Positions 60,617-64,000 of a stretch of DNA of 64,000 bases are shown here, in pieces. The notes beneath the pieces are model-generated. The model was not told the origin of the DNA. It made no database searches and saw only the letters and a list, made by a program, of their open reading frames with translations. Origin of the DNA: Akanthomyces muscarius (taxonomy: Eukaryota > Ascomycota > Sordariomycetes > Hypocreales > Cordycipitaceae); the NCBI RefSeq assembly GCF_028009165.1, contig NC_079243.1, positions 682,001 to 746,000 of the forward strand. The letters run 5' to 3'. A program made the translations under genes and the position numbers. The stretch's first letter is position 1; every line of letters begins with the position of its first letter.

Positions 60617-60633
60617 CTAGTACGGAGTACTAG
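60617..60633. repeat. Palindrome CTAGTAC-GGA-GTACTAG containing the 11-mer, copy 3
   Basis: Two 7-bp arms flank GGA. The inside is the reverse complement of the 11-mer at 19425 and 59136. Confidence 0.6.
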
Positions 60634-61977
60634 AGAGTCATTGGGAGGCTAGATAACAGTAGGAGGATAGCAAATGGGTGCTGGCTTACAGTTGAACAGC
60701 ACGTGCGCGACAAGCTCGCAAAAGGCCCTCTGCGAGGGCGGCTCTGTCCCGTCTATTTTTGCCCTGTGTACGCAACAACGAAGGTGTCGGTCACTATGTG
60801 CTTCATCGTTGCACCATTGTGCTGCGCGTTTCAATCACAGGACGACTTCCCTCAAACACTGGTTTATTAGCTTGTGACCAATGTCACGAATCAGACAGTA
60901 TCGTCATATAACCACTTCTGCCACGTCTTTTTCATCTCATCAATAATATTCTCAATAAAACGTCGACGACATCATAAACGCCGCTTTTCTAAGCTGCGCT
61001 TGGACCTTGCTTTCACGGTCAACCCCATCGCCCGAAAATAGTCCCATGCCGCTCGACGACAGGAAACCGGTCCTGGTCCATTACTCGGTAGCGATCAAGT
61101 TGTCTCCTAGTCAGAGAATTGCATCTCAACCGGCATGGTACAGCTACACTTTGGGGAAAGGTCCAGTAGTGCCCAGGCATCCAAGCAAGCAAGCATCATA
61201 TGCTTGCTGGTAACTTTCGGGGGGAGCGGGTGTCAGGAATACAATCTTTGTAGAAAACTTCGCTGCTGATCAAAAGACGACCGGTTTAATCATTGCATCG
61301 TGCACCGCTTAGATTGCATTGTCATCTTCGGGCAGTGCATGGCTCTTTGGTAGCGGCAACGGCACTTTGGTTGCAGAGAACACTCGCCCGCGGCCGTCTT
61401 TCCAGTCATCGCCTTTACGGTGACTCGTCAAATGCACTCCCCCAGGAAAGGTTGTGCGCTTTAGGGGAAATCGCCGCCGAGCACGAGTTTTCGCCGCGTT
61501 TCCGTAATGGTGCTTTGGCATGAGGTAAGCCAATAGAGTGACCTATGGGGTTGTCCTGGCACTATTTAGCAAAGAGCGCGATGTTTTGAAGGTGAGTAGG
61601 CAGTTAAATGGAGCTCAGTCCAGTCAAATGCACCGGCAGGGTGATGCTTTGGTGTAGGCACCGCACCAAGAGCAAGAAAAACGTTTGAGCGCCGAACAGC
61701 CAACGAAGCAAGGCCAACATCGCCAAGTGGACCATGATGCCGCACAGGTAGACATCGCTCGGTATGCACCGAGCTCTCCAAAAGCAAAGAAAAACAGACT
61801 GTAATTATATCTATCCTCACTTCGTCAGTTGTCAGACCATTCGCTTATCCAAAAAGAAAAACAGCATAATGCAGCCTCCAAGACTGTCCAGCTTTTAACC
61901 AAAACCTACTCCTGACACCCACAAATGTAGCCAAAAAAAAAAATCAGCGAAAGGATAACCACCTGCCTGAGCATCTT

Positions 61978-64000
61978 TTAACCACTCGTCACACTAATCT
62001 CATATCCAACCAGCACTTCTGTGCTCGTGCCGTTCCAGCCTCTCGTACCCGCGGCGCTCAGCATGAAACGGCTCGTCGGATCGATATACAAGCTGGAAAT
62101 GACTCCCGCGCGGGGCGGGCCGGGAATGATTAGAAACGGCACCGTCGAGTGCTTAAATGCTCGGCGGTCTTGTAAATCGTACAGACGCATGATATCGTGC
62201 GAGGCGCTGTTTCCCTTTTGCATTAGCATCACCTATCTCTCTTTCAAGACATTGAAAAACGTACCAGATGAGATGCCGTCCATTCACCATTGGCTTCACC
62301 GCGCTGACCGCGCCGCTTCCTCCTGGGAACTTGAGCACACGCTCCGGCTCCCAGCCCCTCCTGGCCTTGTGCACATCATACTCCTCCACGGTGCCGTTAC
62401 GGCGGCCTGCGTAAATCATGTTGCCATCTGGACTCCAGCACGCGCTCATGCACCAAGGGGGCACACCCGCGCGGGGGCTGATGCGCGCCACCGGGTTCGG
62501 CACGCGACGGTCCCAGATGCGAATCGTGCCGTCCATGGCCGATGAGAGAAACGTCGTGGTGGACGTTTGCGACTGGTCGCGCTGCTTGCCGGCGGCCGCG
62601 TCTGAAACAATGATGGGTGATTTGGGCGTCGAGTCGATGGCAGGCTCAGTGCCTGGAAGCGTGTCAGATTGCGTGGGCTGCGTCGCGCCGGCATCTTCCG
62701 GCCTGGGTGCTGAGCTAGTCGGGACGGGCTCTTGGGAGGGCTCCGTCTTGGGCTGTTGATCATCTTCCTGCTTCGGAGCCTGAGTGTCGACATCCATGGC
62801 ATCGCCCTCCGGCGCAGGCTGTTCAGGCCCAGTGGATTTCTCTACTGGCTGATCCTTTTCCATGTCCATACCCGCCATGGCCATGTCGGCGGAGTGATCC
62901 ATGCCTCCCTCTTGGCCTGTCATCATGCCCATTCCGCCGCCGTACTCGTCGTCGTCCTGCCCGAAAGGTTGCTCGCCCGCCGTCTCTCCAAATAGGCTGC
63001 CTGCATCACTACCACCGAATAAGCTCTCGTGTGCTGGAGAAGCAGCCGCTTCTTGACCGGCCTCAATTCCTTGCGACTCCTCCTTCGGTTCGTCCACGCC
63101 ATTCGTGCTCGCAAAGTAGCCATTCGTGTACGGTGCGCCGCTATTCGTTGTCATTGTCGTGTGCGGCGGCGGCTCGTCCGCATCCGCGGGCACTGGGTCT
63201 CCGCATTCGGGTCGCAGCTCAACCGCGGAGATTTGACCTGCAGTACCGGTAAATCCACGAATCGTCTGCCCCGTGTTGAGATCCCAGTCGAATATCGTTT
63301 TGTCCCAGCTGCCGCTCAGCACTGTCTTCTCGTCCGGCGCCATGGTGAGCACGCTGACCGCGTTGGTGTGGCGTTGCAGGCTGCATATTTTCTTGCCCTC
63401 GTCGTGCCGCACGCTCTGCAGGTTGATGGCCCCCGAGTCCAGACCCGACAGCAGCCACAGGGCCGTGGATTCGACCGCTAGCGAGTATACCGGCGACAGA
63501 ATTTGCTCGTGACTAGCAGTTCCAGGCGGTGAAGGCTCTTCGTTTTCCCAGTATGACATCAGAATGCCGGCTTTCGTGACACTGTCAACAAAGGGGTGCC
63601 TTTGCGCGACCGTCAGCGCTAACTTGCCGTTGATGGTGCCCGGGCCGTCGTATTTTCGGATATAGCCGTCTGAGCCGCCGGTGAACCAGTATCTCAGGTC
63701 TGGTGTGATTGCCATCGCGTTGACGCTTGTCGACTGAGGCGCGGCCATGGTTGGCACAATGTCGTAAAGGCGCGCAGTGACGTACTCAGGTCGGACTGTC
63801 GGCCGCATCAAGGAGGGAAACTGGGGACGAGGACTACTCGAAGTTTTTCGCATCGGCCCTTGATTGCCATTGATTTGTGTGCCAGCATTGTTGGAGTCGT
63901 CTTGGTCGCCGTCGTCGTCATCTTCGTCGTTGTTGTCGTCATTGTTGTCGTCGTTGTCAGGCTCTGCAGGCTCGTCCTCCAGGACTTCATCGGGCTCGAT
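61978..64000 (-). CDS. SPT8: Spt8, WD40 subunit of the SAGA complex (5' end outside the window)
   Basis: The last two exons (64000-62265 and 62206-61978, intron 58 bp) are in the window; the start lies beyond 64000. The visible protein begins in an acidic stretch (EPDEVLEDEPAEPDNDDNND), followed by WD40 repeats (AITPDLRYWFTGGSDGYIRK, TMAPDEKTVLSGSWDKTIFD). A long low-complexity insert follows (Glu, Pro, Met-rich), then two more repeats (SSAMDGTIRIWDRR, CWSPDGNMIYAGRRNG) and an end at 61978 (FMLSAAGTRGWNGTS). This is the Spt8 layout with a large insert between WD blades. In yeast Spt8 helps SAGA to bring TBP to promoters. The gene is complete at its 3' end and has no visible defect. Confidence 0.9.

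Larger units (their letters stand above)
58896..61977. other. Intergenic 3 kb, no supported gene
   Basis: The left part is the promoter of the ABC-C gene. The sequence at 58915-59122 is open on the minus strand but is not part of the transporter. Frames at 59665-59853, 60237-60425, 60674-60877 and 61309-61533 have no conserved features. Two copies of a recurrent 11-mer are here. Confidence 0.5.

Overview
The window is nuclear DNA of a filamentous ascomycete, most likely Sordariomycetes and probably Hypocreales. The evidence is short introns (43-126 bp) with GT...AG ends and CTAAC/CTAAT-type branch sites, pyrimidine-rich leaders, fungal-only families (Zn2Cys6 regulators, DUF4360, FKS glucan synthase, Brl1/Brr6), and gene spacing of a few kb. 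No rRNA gene, convincing tRNA, CRISPR array, intact transposon or bacterial-type operon was found. Species cannot be fixed from the sequence alone.

Region 1 (about 1-26.2 kb) is mostly conserved housekeeping sequence. In order it holds a C2H2 regulator (1778-3649 +), a Ser/Ala-rich hypothetical protein (4753-5604 +), a two-exon 10-Cys secreted protein that appears only after splicing (6662-7128 -), a fungal protein with a HeLo/SesA-like N-terminus (8178-10127 -) and a five-exon Zn2Cys6 regulator of the nit-4/NirA-like type (10773-13547 -). Next come BRL1 (15671-17208 -) and IWS1 (17623-19076 +), divergent on a 414-bp shared promoter. SRPK-type kinase (22405-24416 +) and Lunapark LNP1 (24958-26179 -) are convergent. 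A GC3-rich 149-bp exon at 20708 may be an alternative first exon of the kinase.

Region 2 (about 26-44 kb) looks accessory. It is gene-poor and holds a small 8-Cys secreted protein (27892-28417), a decayed gene with in-frame stops and frameshifts (29246-30774), an orphan alpha/beta-hydrolase tail (30946-31189), a GGCT/AIG2-like protein (31765-32310) and a secreted protein with 58 uninterrupted Gly-X-Y triplets (35873-36850). It also has a ketoacyl-CoA-reductase-like SDR (37561-38547), a DUF4360 secreted protein (38806-39468 -) and a truncated ABC-C transporter pseudogene (41461-43157).

Region 3 (about 44-59 kb) holds a 1,3-beta-glucan synthase (44308-49936 +) whose echinocandin hot spot 1 ends in Val instead of Pro. 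It is followed by a GPI-type Cys-rich wall protein (51043-51742 +), a Zn2Cys6 regulator (52278-53868 +) and an intact ABC-C transporter (54469-58895 -). With the dead ABC-C copy on the other side, this could be a cell-wall or drug-tolerance locus; that is inference. The window ends in SPT8 (61978 to beyond 64000, -), a SAGA subunit cut by the right edge.

Splice junctions were placed by hand from GT/AG sites, frame and family continuity. No alignment or database search was run.
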